Below are positions 11,101 through 22,000 of a DNA stretch of 64,000 nucleotides, piece after piece. The notes beneath the pieces are model-generated. The model saw only the letters and a list, made by a program, of their open reading frames with translations. It was not told the origin of the DNA and ran no database searches. The DNA is from Entonaema liquescens (Eukaryota; Ascomycota; Sordariomycetes; Xylariales; Xylariaceae): positions 3,286,001-3,350,000 of the forward strand of contig CADCSX010000006.1 in the NCBI GenBank assembly GCA_902805475.1, in the 5' to 3' direction. Each line of letters begins with the position of its first letter. The first letter of the stretch is position 1. A program made the position numbers and the translations under genes.

Positions 11101-11716
11101 TGAAATTGATACTTCATTTTGACAGCCTTCGCGGCAGCCTTGCCTTTCTTTGCTGTGAACTTAGTCACGTCCTCCCTCTCCCTCTGGGCGGGCGCAGCAG
11201 CTGTCTGGGCTACGGGCTCATCTTCTTCCTTGTACTTCTCGAACTCCTGGCCGAACATCTCGACCTCCTTGGCGAGTTTGTCGGCGCATGCCTTGATGGG
11301 CAGGCCAGTGCAATGGTATCCTTGCGGCCATAAGACGTTGATCCCCTTCATACGAGCATAGCCGACATGGAATTCGACCTTACTAAACGAAAAGGCATGG
11401 CCCACATGGAGACGCCCGTTCGTATAGGGAAAGGCGATGGTTCCGAAGAATTTCGGGAACTTCTCTCGCAACTCGGCAGCTGAAATTGAGTGGAGAGGGA
11501 TATCGGTAGTCGATGGTGCATCGGTATTGAATAATCTTTGGTTTTCCCATTCTTGCTGGTACTTTTTCTCGATCGCGATTAGGGAATCTCGCTTTTCAGT
11601 CCCTCCAAGATACTGTCAGGTATACTACTAGAAAAATAAGAGGCTATGGATTTACCTTTAAGATCCTTAAGGGTTGCGTTCTGCAGGCCTTCTACAGCCT
11701 TAAGGGGATCTGCCAT
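8197..11716 (-). CDS. CDC60: Cytosolic leucyl-tRNA synthetase, one-base frameshift
   Basis: Four exons, 11716-11656, 11602-9369, 9315-9213 and 9154-8197, with introns 11603-11655, 9316-9368 and 9155-9212. Allowing for one missing base, the product is 1118 residues, the usual length for fungal cytosolic LeuRS. It charges tRNA-Leu. Landmarks: the HIGH box as HVGH (about 86-89) after GTIAFPYTNGR; the CP1 editing region, including GTGVVTCVPSDSPDDYAT; KMSKS (about 752-756) in LNGEKMSKSTGNFM; and a eukaryotic C-terminal extension ending FLFENVEA. At 10232-10235 the coding strand has AAAA where the frame needs five As (V-K-K-L-K); as written, translation stops at TGA 10229-10227. Next to it the segment TPTSDLLALELVK is one codon short of the usual TPTYGDL-type sequence. 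All other parts are well conserved, so an assembly error is likelier than a pseudogene. Confidence 0.9.
10227..10236 (-). other. Frameshift site in LeuRS
   Basis: The A run read on the minus strand is four bases long (plus-strand TTTT at 10232-10235), and the frame ends at TGA seven bases later. Immediately downstream, the reading frame shifted by one encodes KIASPKDVKQLKEAKEL, the expected continuation of the family. One missing A restores the whole gene. Confidence 0.85.
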
Positions 11717-12240
11717 GGCGATTTTACCTTATCCCGATGCGCTTGAAATATTTGGTGATAAGGTTGCGATGAAGAAAATATACTTGTCAATCCCGGCTGT
11801 TAGAAAGTTTCGAGTCATAACTCAGTTACTAGATACGTGGGAAGGAGGGGCACAGGGGCAGAGGGGTAAGCACCTTTAAAGTACTATCGTAAGGGGACTT
11901 TCAACTATTATGCATTGAACAGGAGTATACGTATTATAGGGGTGTTATGAAATTTAATTCACATCCACAGGTGGGTACTTGGTATTTTGCGGATATCCTT
12001 TCATATACCTATTAACCACATGCGCGTACAAGTCTATATATGGTGAGGTCTAGTTTATTAGCACATATAGTTACTTAATATTAAATCTAAGTAATACCCG
12101 TTACTTTACCTATGTTATAGGGCGTATGATGCCGTCTCTATTACACAATTGTATTGGACGTGTCTTCTACAGCTCTTATGCGCACAATGTAATTATATCG
12201 CAGATCATATTCTCTCATCCCAAATCGGAAACCTACCCAA
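11717..12240. other. Intergenic, divergent promoters, possible missed exon
   Basis: This region lies between the LeuRS start (-) and the ATP-grasp gene (+). It should hold both promoters and the unidentified first exon or start of the ATP-grasp gene. ATGs at 12129 and 12188 are present but neither leads into the ATP-grasp frame without an unsupported splice. Confidence 0.5.
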
Positions 12241-13440
12241 CCTTCCGTCGCCGTCCTCTATCAAGCTCTTAATCCTCCAGTAATAGGCGGCGTGGTCAAA
12301 CCGAAGAAACCTGGCGGTATGTAAACTTTTTTTCATTCCACTTCCCCCGTATATACATAGATGCTGAGTTCATTTCATTTCAGGTTATCAGGATTCAGGG
12401 GCAGATATAGCGTATAATCTCAGTCAGCGTCCTGATATTAATGTGATCAGTCCCTCCCCATCCCCGGATCCATCTGTTGGCACCGGTTGGTGTTTTCCCG
12501 ATACCGAAGATGGTATTTTAGAGGCTATAAGTAGAGGAGCCTCACACCTCAGGGCTAACACCATCGTATTCGCCTCTCATCCCCTTCAAGTTTCCAGGGC
12601 GCTGGATAAGTATCAAGATACCATCCAGATCGTTGGTCAAGGCCCCCTGGTTGTCGAAAAATATGACGACAAGCAATACGTCAACGACCTGTTACGCCAG
12701 CTTGGCGGCTTCACGATGCCCAGGGCCTGGAACGTTCATGCGCACCATGAACTCGCTCCGCAACTCGACGGCGTCCCGTTACCCATCGTTGCAAAACCTG
12801 TTCGAGGCCGGGGCATCCAAGGTGTTAAGGTATGTCATACCTATAGCGAACTGGTTACTCATGCACAAATGCTCCTAGCCAATTCATCATTTATCATCCT
12901 CGAAGAATTTCTTGCGGGAGAAGAGATTACCATAATAGTGATGCCACCAACGGAACCAGGATCGAAGTATTGGTCTCTTCCCGTAATGACACGATTTAAC
13001 CATCAAGATGGCATAGCTCCATACAACGGGGTTGTAGCAGTTGCGAAGAATTCAAAAGTCGTTCCCGAGTCAGAGCTTGACCAGGTTTATGTTCAAGCCA
13101 TGGAAGAGTGCCAGCGAGCCGCGCAGGCTCTTGCCGTCACTGCTCCAATTCGAATTGACGCGCGGCGTTTAAAATGCTCCAAATCTTATAAATTCGTACT
13201 CTTCGATGTGAACATGAAACCTGTCAGTATAAATGGAACTGCTGGTATTATCATTCTAGAAATGAACTAACCGTTTCCATATAGAATATGACAGGACCAG
13301 GTCGGCCTGGGAGGGAAGACCAAGCAAGCCTCACCTTACTGGCTGCGTATTCATTAGGCTGGGATTACCAAGAGCTGTTGAAGCGTATATTGGATACTTC
13401 TCATTCCCTAAACGAGCTGAGGAAGCTGGATCCTAGATAA
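12241..13440 (+). CDS. ATP-grasp domain protein, start not found
   Basis: Exons from about 12241 (frame open from 12193) to 12316, 12384-13222 and 13285-13440; introns 12317-12383 (gtatgt...tttcag) and 13223-13284 (gtcagt, branch actaac, tatag). Order of features: an N-terminal pre-ATP-grasp segment (VAVLYQAL...KPKKPGGYQDSG), WCFPDTEDGIL, an ATP-binding lysine loop VAKPVRGRGIQGV, the hinge FIILEEFLAGEE, and the metal-binding end RIDARR...FDVNMKPNMTGPGRPGR. Such enzymes join a carboxylate to an amine or thiol using ATP, as in D-Ala-D-Ala ligase and carbamoyl-phosphate synthase; the substrate is unknown. The exon at 12384 begins well before the apparent GTG at 12443, so that is not the start. 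The first exon has no ATG between the upstream stop (12190) and its donor, so either another 5' exon exists or the start has been lost. It is the last gene before a mutated transposon. Confidence 0.8.
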
Positions 13441-13505
13441 AGTACATTGGTTAATAGTGGTATGTAATATAATTCATAGCCATAGATACTTAAGAACATG
13501 AGGCA

Positions 13506-15901
13506 CCATCCGCCACCTACCAATTGGACAAACCTATATTTGACCACCCCATTTATATTAAAAGTTATTTATTTTAAATATATTGCAATTAATCAATTTT
13601 AAAGATATTCAAAAGTTGCTTAATTAATGTAATATTTCGAGGACGATTTATTAAATAACGTTATTTTAAAAAAAAAAAAATATAAAATTTTAATAATATT
13701 ATCGTATATTAAAATATTAATAAAATTAAATATATAATTTCGTAAATTAATTATTTATTCGATGTTAAATTTTTTAATTAAAATATATAATGTTTTTTTA
13801 TTATATTAAAAAAAATGTTATTAACGTTTTATTTAACGTTATTAACAGCGATATTTTTATTAAAAAAGTTTTCGAAAAATATAATATTTTTTATAATATA
13901 ATTAATTATTATTTAACCGGTAGTTAAACATTTATTAATTTAATATAATTTTCTTAATTTATAAAAAATTAAAAAATATATTTATTTATTTAAATTTTTC
14001 GTTAAAAAACTTTTAAATATTTTTTTAACCATTTAATTATAAAATATATCGTGTTTAAATACGTAAAAATTAATAACTAAATTAACGTAATTAATAAAAA
14101 TTAAATTAAAAATTTTATATAATAAAATTTAATAATTAAAATTAAAATAAATTGTCGTGTTAAAATTAAATAATTTAATAATTTTAATTTTAAAATTATT
14201 ATTTAATATTTTAATATTAAAAAAAATTATTATAATAATATATTATTTTATTTAACGTATAATATAAATAAAAAAAAATTATAATTAATTATAATATATA
14301 TTTAATTTTAATATTTTTTTTAAAAAAAAAATAATTTTATTAATTAAAATAATTAAAATTTAATAATTTAATTTTAAAAAGTTTAAAAATTAAAAAAACG
14401 TTTATAAAAAACTTTTAAAATAAATTTTAAATGTTATTTATTAAATATATTAATGTGATTAATGTTACGTTAAATTTTAATATTATTTTTAAAAATAAAA
14501 ATTTATAAATTTTTTAATTTAAAAAAAAAAATAAAAAAAATTATAATTTAATAATTTATTTATATCGAAAAAAGTTAAATTAATAATTATATTATTATAA
14601 AATAATTACAAAATGTATTTATATTATAAATAAACGAGTTATTTAATTATAATAAATTATAATATTTATTAATATTAAATAATCATAAAAATCATATATT
14701 CGTAAATTTATTTAATTATTTATTTTTAAATATTTTTTTTTATATTTTTACCATTTTTTATTATTTTTTAATTAATTAATATAATTAATTTAATTATTTA
14801 AAAATAAATTTATAATTATATATTATTTTAATAATATTGTATTATATTTTTTTTTAATTTATATTTCTTATAATTTCTAATTTTTAAATAATAAACTTTT
14901 TAACGTTATTAAATTAATTTATTGTAAAATCTTAAATTTATTAAATAATATTATTAACTTATTGTTTATTAATAAAATTAAATTTATTAAATGTTACGAT
15001 ACGGTTAAACGGAAAAAATTAATTTAAAAAAATATTAAAATAAATTTTAAAATTATTAAAAATTAATTTATTAATAAATTTAAAATTTTAATATATTTTA
15101 AAATTTAAAAAAATTAATTTAACGGTAATATAATAATTAAAATTAAAGTTAAAATTAAAAATAAAATTAATAATATTTATTAATTAATTTAATAATTTTA
15201 ATCGTTTAATATTTTATATTAAATAATTAAATTAAATTTTAATAAAATTTTATTAATAAAATAAATTATAAAATTTATATTTAAAACTTTTATTATTATT
15301 AAATTTGAAATAACTTTAAAAAATTTTCGTATATAATCATTAAAACGTTAATTAAAAATAATTAAATTAAAATAATATCGAAAATTTTTTAATTTTAATA
15401 AAAAATTTATTAAAATTAATAAAATAAATAACAAAATTAATAATATAATTTTTATAAACATTAAAACGGTTATAAATAACGAAATAATAATAATTAATAA
15501 AAATATAAATAAAAATATAAATAAAAATATAAATAAAAATATAAATAAAAATATAAATAAAAATATAAATAAAAATATAAATAAAAATATAAATAAAAAT
15601 ATAAATAAAAATATAAATAAAAATATAAATAAAAATATAAATAAAAATATAAATAAAAATATAAATAAAAATGAAAATTACGAAAATTAAACGATTTTAT
15701 TATTTATTAAAACGCGTTTTAAAAAAATTATAAAACCGTTAATTAAATATTAAAATTAATTAATTTAAACGTTTTAAATTAATATTATTTATACATTTTT
15801 TATAATTTATTTTAATTATTTATACTTATTTAAATACATTAACTTTTAATGTAAAAAAAGATGGTTAAAGTAAGTTTATCTAATTGGTAAGTGGCGGATG
15901 G
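13506..15901. mobile_element. RIP-mutated TIR DNA transposon, 2.4 kb
   Basis: The termini are inverted repeats of about 63 bp. Both ends read CCATCCGCCAC, then YTACCAATT, going inward, and continue to the shared ATTAAAAGTTA. The arms (13506-13568 and 15839-15901) differ almost only by C/T or G/A. The outermost 20-30 bp keep normal composition while the interior is nearly pure A+T, and residual C and G are mostly in CpG. No transposase frame survives. A clear target duplication is not visible; only a 2 bp CA flanks both ends. The element sits between the ATP-grasp gene and the nitroreductase region, so it interrupts what was continuous gene DNA. Superfamily is not assigned. Confidence 0.8.
15499..15671 (+). 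repeat. 12-bp tandem array (ATAAATAAAAAT)n
   Basis: About 14 head-to-tail copies of a 12 bp A+T-only unit, essentially perfect. It lies inside the 2.4 kb TIR element near its right end. The unit contains no C or G, so RIP could not have diversified it further; the perfection suggests recent expansion by slippage after mutation. Confidence 0.95.
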
Positions 15902-16815
15902 CATATATAATTATCGTAGATTAATACCTAGATTTCCATACCTGCCTAACATAGCTTCAATATTTAAATAAGAATTTCAAGGCATATACATAAGGGAAGT
16001 AGGAGTACACAGCTAGATTATAGGCAAACTTGTGAAACCAGTAAGACTTTCATGGTTCGTTGTTTGAAAAGACGTTGAAGGAGAAGTGATAAAATCAACG
16101 TACACTGGTTAAGAACGCATAGAGTCCAGACAAGTGGTTTCTTCCGAGGCGGCCCTAGGCGTCCGCGAGTGGTTCTATCTCCTGGTATGATATCCCTCAA
16201 GTTCGTCATTTTGGTCTGTAAAATACCGGTTCACCTCAAAACCTATAGTTAAGGGGTGTTCTCCCTCTGATCAAACCGGAGTAAAGAAAGAGTATTCACT
16301 GGTTGTTCCTCGACTGTATATTTACTGTCATTGATTCATCAACATGTCAAGCAGCCAAGAGAGTTCACAGAATGATTGAGATATCCAGCTATTCAATATG
16401 GGTGTTCCGACACTGGTCTGAGGATTGAGATGGTCTGGACCTAAAGACATCTAGCTCATACCTATCACTTAATCACGGAACAGAGAAAATAAAATTAGAA
16501 AAGCCACTCGTTACCTTTCTTTCCTATGGTACAAGTGCGATGGAAATATAGGTGTCTAAGTTATCCCGGATCGACACTGTGAGGACGGACTAGTCGATAG
16601 GCGATGGTTGAAGCCGAGCCGATAAACGGGCATATTTCAAAATCCTGATTCGCTAGCACGCCATACAACGATAACACCTACCTTCTACCTAGGCCTACAC
16701 TAGTTGTGTCTTCTTATTTAGCCATATTGACAAAAAGAAGAGGGTGTCTCGAAATTTATAGATCTGTACCTAGCCTAGGAACTAAAACGAGCATTGAGAA
16801 AGAACTGACTACGAA
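15902..16815. other. GC-balanced upstream region of nitroreductase gene
   Basis: After the transposon end the composition returns to normal. The region is intergenic. An open frame on the minus strand (16209-16018) has no recognisable domain. The last 150 bp before ATG 16816 would be the nitroreductase promoter. No RNA gene or repeat is seen. Confidence 0.5.
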
Positions 16816-17682
16816 ATGGCGAGCCTCTCCGCCGAGCTTGAAGCCCGTTATGGTACCACAGGTAGCGGCAGCGCTGCTCCTCCAGTGATCCCTATCGCCA
16901 CGAACTCGACCATTCAAACTCTCCTACAGCACAAATCTGTCCGCTATTTTCTCCCGGGCCCCCTAGCTCCAGGCACCCTGGAACTCCTCACGGCTGCAGC
17001 TCAAAGCGCCGCCACATCGTCCAACTTGCAGACCTGGAGCGCTGTCGCCATCACCACACCCTCTCTCAAATCCCAGGCCGCCAAACTATGTGGTGACCAA
17101 GACTTCATTCGTGCCGCGCCGTTATTTATTGTCTTCTGCGCAGATCTCGCGCGCCTAAGCAAGACATGCGCACAACACGGCACTCCCGGCACCGGCCTTG
17201 AGTTCCTTGAGATGTACACCATGGCCGTTATTGATGCCTCCTTGGCAGCGCAGAACGCATGCGCAGCCGCCGAATCCCTCGGGTTGGGTATGTGCTATGT
17301 AGGCGCGGCACGCAACCGACCGAGAGAGTTGGCTTCCTTGCTTTCCTTACCACCGCGCGTAGTGGCGCTATTTGGGTTGGCCGTCGGGCGGCCAGACCCC
17401 GGAGCACCGCCGGCGACTATCAAGCCGCGGCTGGCACAAAGTGAGGTGATGCGCCGGGAGACATGGGAGCTGACCAATGGCAGTGGGTTGCTAGAGAAGG
17501 AAGAGGAAGCCAACCTAGCAGCCTACGACAAGGTGCTGGACGACTTTAATGCGAAGCAGGGCCGCAGCGATGCGCCAGTGTGGACCGATCGGTCGGCGCA
17601 TCGCATAGCAACCGTAGAGTTGTTACATGGAAGGGACATATTCCGCCAAGTCCTGGAGGAGCAAGGTTTTCAGCTAAAATAA
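16816..17682 (+). CDS. NfsA-type nitroreductase / flavin oxidoreductase
   Basis: A single uninterrupted exon encodes 288 residues, longer than the roughly 240-residue bacterial NfsA/Frp proteins because of extensions at both ends. FMN-fold signatures are HKSVRYF (39-45, with the phosphate-binding Arg43), SSNLQTWS (68-75), IDASLAAQNACAAAESLGLGMCYVGAARNRP (about 139-169) and LFGLAVGRPDPG (about 185-196). Enzymes of this group pass electrons from NADPH through FMN to quinones, nitro compounds or free flavin. No signal peptide or PTS1 is seen. The absence of introns, and this subfamily's bacterial bulk, leave horizontal transfer possible but unproven. The start is preceded by ACGAA and fits the family. 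The gene is flanked by mutated transposons on both sides, yet shows no RIP-type damage and has normal codon use. Confidence 0.88.
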   Translation: MASLSAELEARYGTTGSGSAAPPVIPIATNSTIQTLLQHKSVRYFLPGPLAPGTLELLTAAAQSAATSSNLQTWSAVAITTPSLKSQAAKLCGDQDFIRAAPLFIVFCADLARLSKTCAQHGTPGTGLEFLEMYTMAVIDASLAAQNACAAAESLGLGMCYVGAARNRPRELASLLSLPPRVVALFGLAVGRPDPGAPPATIKPRLAQSEVMRRETWELTNGSGLLEKEEEANLAAYDKVLDDFNAKQGRSDAPVWTDRSAHRIATVELLHGRDIFRQVLEEQGFQLK

Positions 17683-17847
17683 GATATAAAGAAAATAAAA
17701 GAGTTTATAAAGCTATAGCATACAATTCATGGATTTTTTCCATAAATAGTTTACAATTTTAAAAAAAAATTAAATATAAAATTGTAATTACAAATTTAAA
17801 TAATTAATAAAAATAAATTATTTAAAAATATATTAATAAAAATTAAT
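17683..17847. other. Boundary from gene DNA to RIP block
   Basis: Within about 70 bp of the nitroreductase stop, composition falls from normal to nearly C/G-free. The stretch 17760-17847 has no recognisable repeat of its own and looks like flanking DNA hit by mutation spreading out of the adjoining LINE. Confidence 0.6.
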
Positions 17848-19062
17848 TATTATTATTATTATTATTATTATTTTTATTTTATTATATTTATATATTTAAC
17901 CCGTTACGGTTAAAATATTACCGGTATTATTTTTTAATAAATTTTTAAATAAAAATTATATTTTTATTAAAGAAAATTTAATTTATTTTTATTTATTTTT
18001 AATTTTTATTATATATTTATATTATATAATATTATATTTTATTAAAATTTCATTATTTTAATAAATTAAATAATACATTTAATTATATAAAATTATTTTT
18101 ATTATTTTTATATAATTTATTTTTATTATATTTTTGTATTTTATTTAATAATTATTTTATTATTTTTATTAAATAATTTTATTTTTATTTTATTTTTTAT
18201 ATAAAATATAATAATTATTTTATTAATAATATATAATAATAACATTTTTAATAAATACGATCCCGTTTAATATATATTATAAAATTATTAATTTTTTTTT
18301 TTTAATATTTTTTTTTTAATTTTATTATTTTTTCGTTTAGATTTACTTTTATTTAAATTTTATATTTTTAATTTTTTATTTATTACCATATTTCATTATT
18401 AATTTTCTTATTATAATAATAATAATAAATTTAATAATAAATTTATTATATTTCGAAATTATATATTTTTTAAATATTTTAATTATTATTATTATTATTT
18501 TTATTTTTATATATTTTACTTTCGTTTAATTTATTTTTAATATAATTATAATTTAAATTTTTTTTTTATTTTAATTATTTAATAATTTTTTTTAATTAAT
18601 ATATTTATTATTATTATATTAAAATTATTATAAAATATATTTTAATATATTTTTTTCATATTATTTATAAATTTATTCACGTTAATTATTTTTTTAAAAA
18701 ATAAATAAAATAATTAAAAATCTTAAAACTTTAATACGTTTTATAATTTTTTTTTTTAATTTTTTTTAACAATATTTAAAATTAAATACTTTTTAATTTT
18801 TATTTTAAAACGGTATTTTTCCATTATTAAATTTTAAATATAATTTAATTATATTTTATAATTATTATAAAATAATTTATTTATAAATTTATTATAATTA
18901 TAAAATAATATAATTTTTAATTTATATTTTTATTTTAATTATAATAAAATTAATTTTTATTATTTTTAATTTATTTTTTTTTATTATTATTATTAATTTT
19001 TTATTTTAAATTTTTAAATAAATAATTATTTTTTTATTTTAATTTTTATTTAAAAATTATAA

Positions 19063-19070
<8 letters not shown>
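17848..19070 (-). mobile_element. LINE copy A, 5'-truncated
   Basis: The minus-strand 3' end is the (ATT)n run at 17848-17871 (read as a TAA tail). The adjoining sequence (ATATATTTAACCCGTTACGG) matches the 3' ends of copies B-E. It is collinear with copy B for about 1.2 kb and stops where B's tail begins, so the 5' part is missing. C and G are nearly gone. Confidence 0.82.
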
Positions 19071-19094
<24 letters not shown>

Positions 19095-22000
19095 TTTACT
19101 TTGTTACGTTTATATATTTAACCCGTTATAGTTGAAGCATTACCGGTATTATTTCTTAATAAATTTTTGGCTAAAAACTATATTTTTATTAAAAAACTTA
19201 ATTTATTTTTATTTATTTTTAATTTTTATTATACATTTATATTATATATTATTATATTTTATTAAAGTTTTATTATTTTAATAAATTAAATAATACATTT
19301 AATTATATAAAATTATTTTTATTATTTTTATATAATTTATTTTTATTATATTTCTATATTTTATTTAATAATTATTTTATTATTTTTATTAAATAACTTT
19401 TTTTATTACTTTTTGGTACATTATTTTTTATTAAATTATAAATGGTTTTATTTTTATTTTATTTTTTATGCGAAATATAATAATTATTTTATTAATAATA
19501 TATAATAACGATATTTTTAATAAGTATAGTTTTGTTTAGCGTATATTATAAGGTTATTATTTTCTTTTTCTTTTTTTTTAATATTTTTTTTTTTAATTTT
19601 ATTGTTTTTTTTATTTAAATTTATTTTTATTTAAATTTTATATTTTTAATTTTTTATTTATTATTATATTTCACCATTAACTTTCTTATTATAATAATAG
19701 TAACAAATTTAATAATAAATTTATTACGTTTTAAAATTATATATTTTTTAAATATTTTAATTATTATTATTATTTTTGTTTTTATATATTTTATTTTTAT
19801 TTAATTTACTTTTAATATAATTGTAATTTAAATTTTCTTTTTTTATTTTAATTATTTAATGGTTTTTTTTAATTAATATATTTATTATTATTATGTTAAA
19901 GTTGTTACGGGGTATATTTTAATATATTTTCCTTATATTATTTATAAATTTATTTATATTAATTATCTTTTTAAAAAATAAATAAGATAGTTAAAGATTT
20001 TAAAGCTTTAATATATTTTATAACTTTTTTTCGATTTTTTTTAATAATATTTAAAGTTAAATGTTTTTTAGTTTTTATTTTAAAATAATATTTTTTTATT
20101 ATTGAATTTTAGATGTAATTTAATTATATTTTATAATTATTATAAAATAATTTATTTATAAATTTATTATAATTATAAAATAATATAATTTTAAAATTAT
20201 TAATTATTTGGATTATAATTAATATTATATTTAATTATAATGTTAATATAATATAATGTTTAATTTATATTTTTATTTTAATTATAATAAAATTGGTTTT
20301 TATTATTTTTAATTTATTTTTTTTTTATTATTATTATTAATTTTTTATTTTAAATTTTTAAATGGATAATTATTTTTTACCTCGATTTTTATTTAAAAAT
20401 TATAAATTTATTTAATAGATTATTGTAAAATATATATTTTATTATAAGGTTTTTATTATATTTATTAAGGAATTTAATAAAAAGTGTACTTATATTATTA
20501 TAATTTAATGTTTTTTTTTTTAAAGAATTTTTTATTTATTTTAAACTTTTTAAATTTTATAGTTTTAAAAAAAAAAGGGTAAGTAATATATTTTTTAACG
20601 AGTTAAATAAAAAATTTAATAAAAAAAATAAAGAAATTAAAATTAAAATTATTAGGATTTTTAAAGGTTTTAAAATTATTAAAAATACTAATAGTAATGA
20701 TGAAAATAATAATATTAAAAAATTTTTTAATAATTTTAAAGTTAAAAAAAGTAATAATCTTTTTAAAAATAATATTTATTTTATTATTAATAAATTATTT
20801 AATAATAATAGTGATTTTTTTAAAATTAAATAATAAATTATATTTAGCATAAAAAGATTATAATCAGTTTATTTTTATAATTTTATTATAATAACTTTAT
20901 ATATATTTTCTTTTATTTATATTTATTAAAATTTTATTAAAGTTTTTTTAAATTTAAATTTTTAAGTTTTTTTTTTTATTAAATTAATTATTAATTTATA
21001 TATTAATAATATTTTTAATTTTAAAAATTATTATATAATTTAATTCGTTTTTTTATTATTTTTTATAACTTTTTTATAATTATATTATAATTTAAATATT
21101 TTTAACGTTAATTTATTACATAATTTTTCTTTTTAAATTATAAATTTTATATATTTTATTATTATATAATATATTTTTTTTTTTTACTCATATCAATATT
21201 ATAACATTTTTATTCCAGATATTTTTTATTTAAAAAAAAATATTTTTAATTTTATTTTTTTCATACACATTTAAATTAATATTAAAACTTTATACTTTTT
21301 TAATAATTTATAAATTTTTTTTGATTATTTACTTTTTAATAAAAATTTCAATATAATTATATTTTAAATATATCTTTAATCTTATTTTACTTTTTATATT
21401 TATAATATTATTTTTTTTAAAAAATTATTTCTTTTTTATAATTTAATTTATTTTTATTTTGTATATAAATTTTTCCTTAATTTTCTTATTAAAATAACGG
21501 TAAAAAAACCTCATAACTTACCCCACTTTTTTTTTATTAAATTTTAACTTTACATTTATAATTTTTAAAATTATTTTTAAAATTTTTTTTTTTATTTTTT
21601 TATAAGATTATTTTTATTACTATTTCTTTTTTTAAATTTAATTACTTTTTTATTTCATTTTTTATATATTTAATTAAAATTATTTTATATATTTTTATTA
21701 TTTCTTAAAAGTAAATTAATTATATTTTTTTTAATTTTATTATTATTTTATTTATTTTATTTTTTTTATTTAATATATATTACATAATTATCTTATATAT
21801 TATAATATTTTTTATAATTTTTATATATATTTTCCTTATTTTTAAAAAATTATATCTTTATATAAATATTATTAATTTTAAAAAAATATATTATTATTTT
21901 TCCATTTTTACTTTAATTATTTTTAAATATTTTATTTATTTTACTTTTTTATTTAACTAAATTTTTAAAAACTTTATATTTTTTATTAATTTTATTATTA

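Noticed and set aside
12443..12445. GTG at 12443 as start of the ATP-grasp protein
   Set aside because: Family-like sequence continues upstream in the same exon (YQDSGADIAYNL) and across an intron into 12241-12316.
16018..16209. 63-codon minus-strand frame before the nitroreductase gene
   Set aside because: No recognisable family, no signal peptide or splice extension that improves it.
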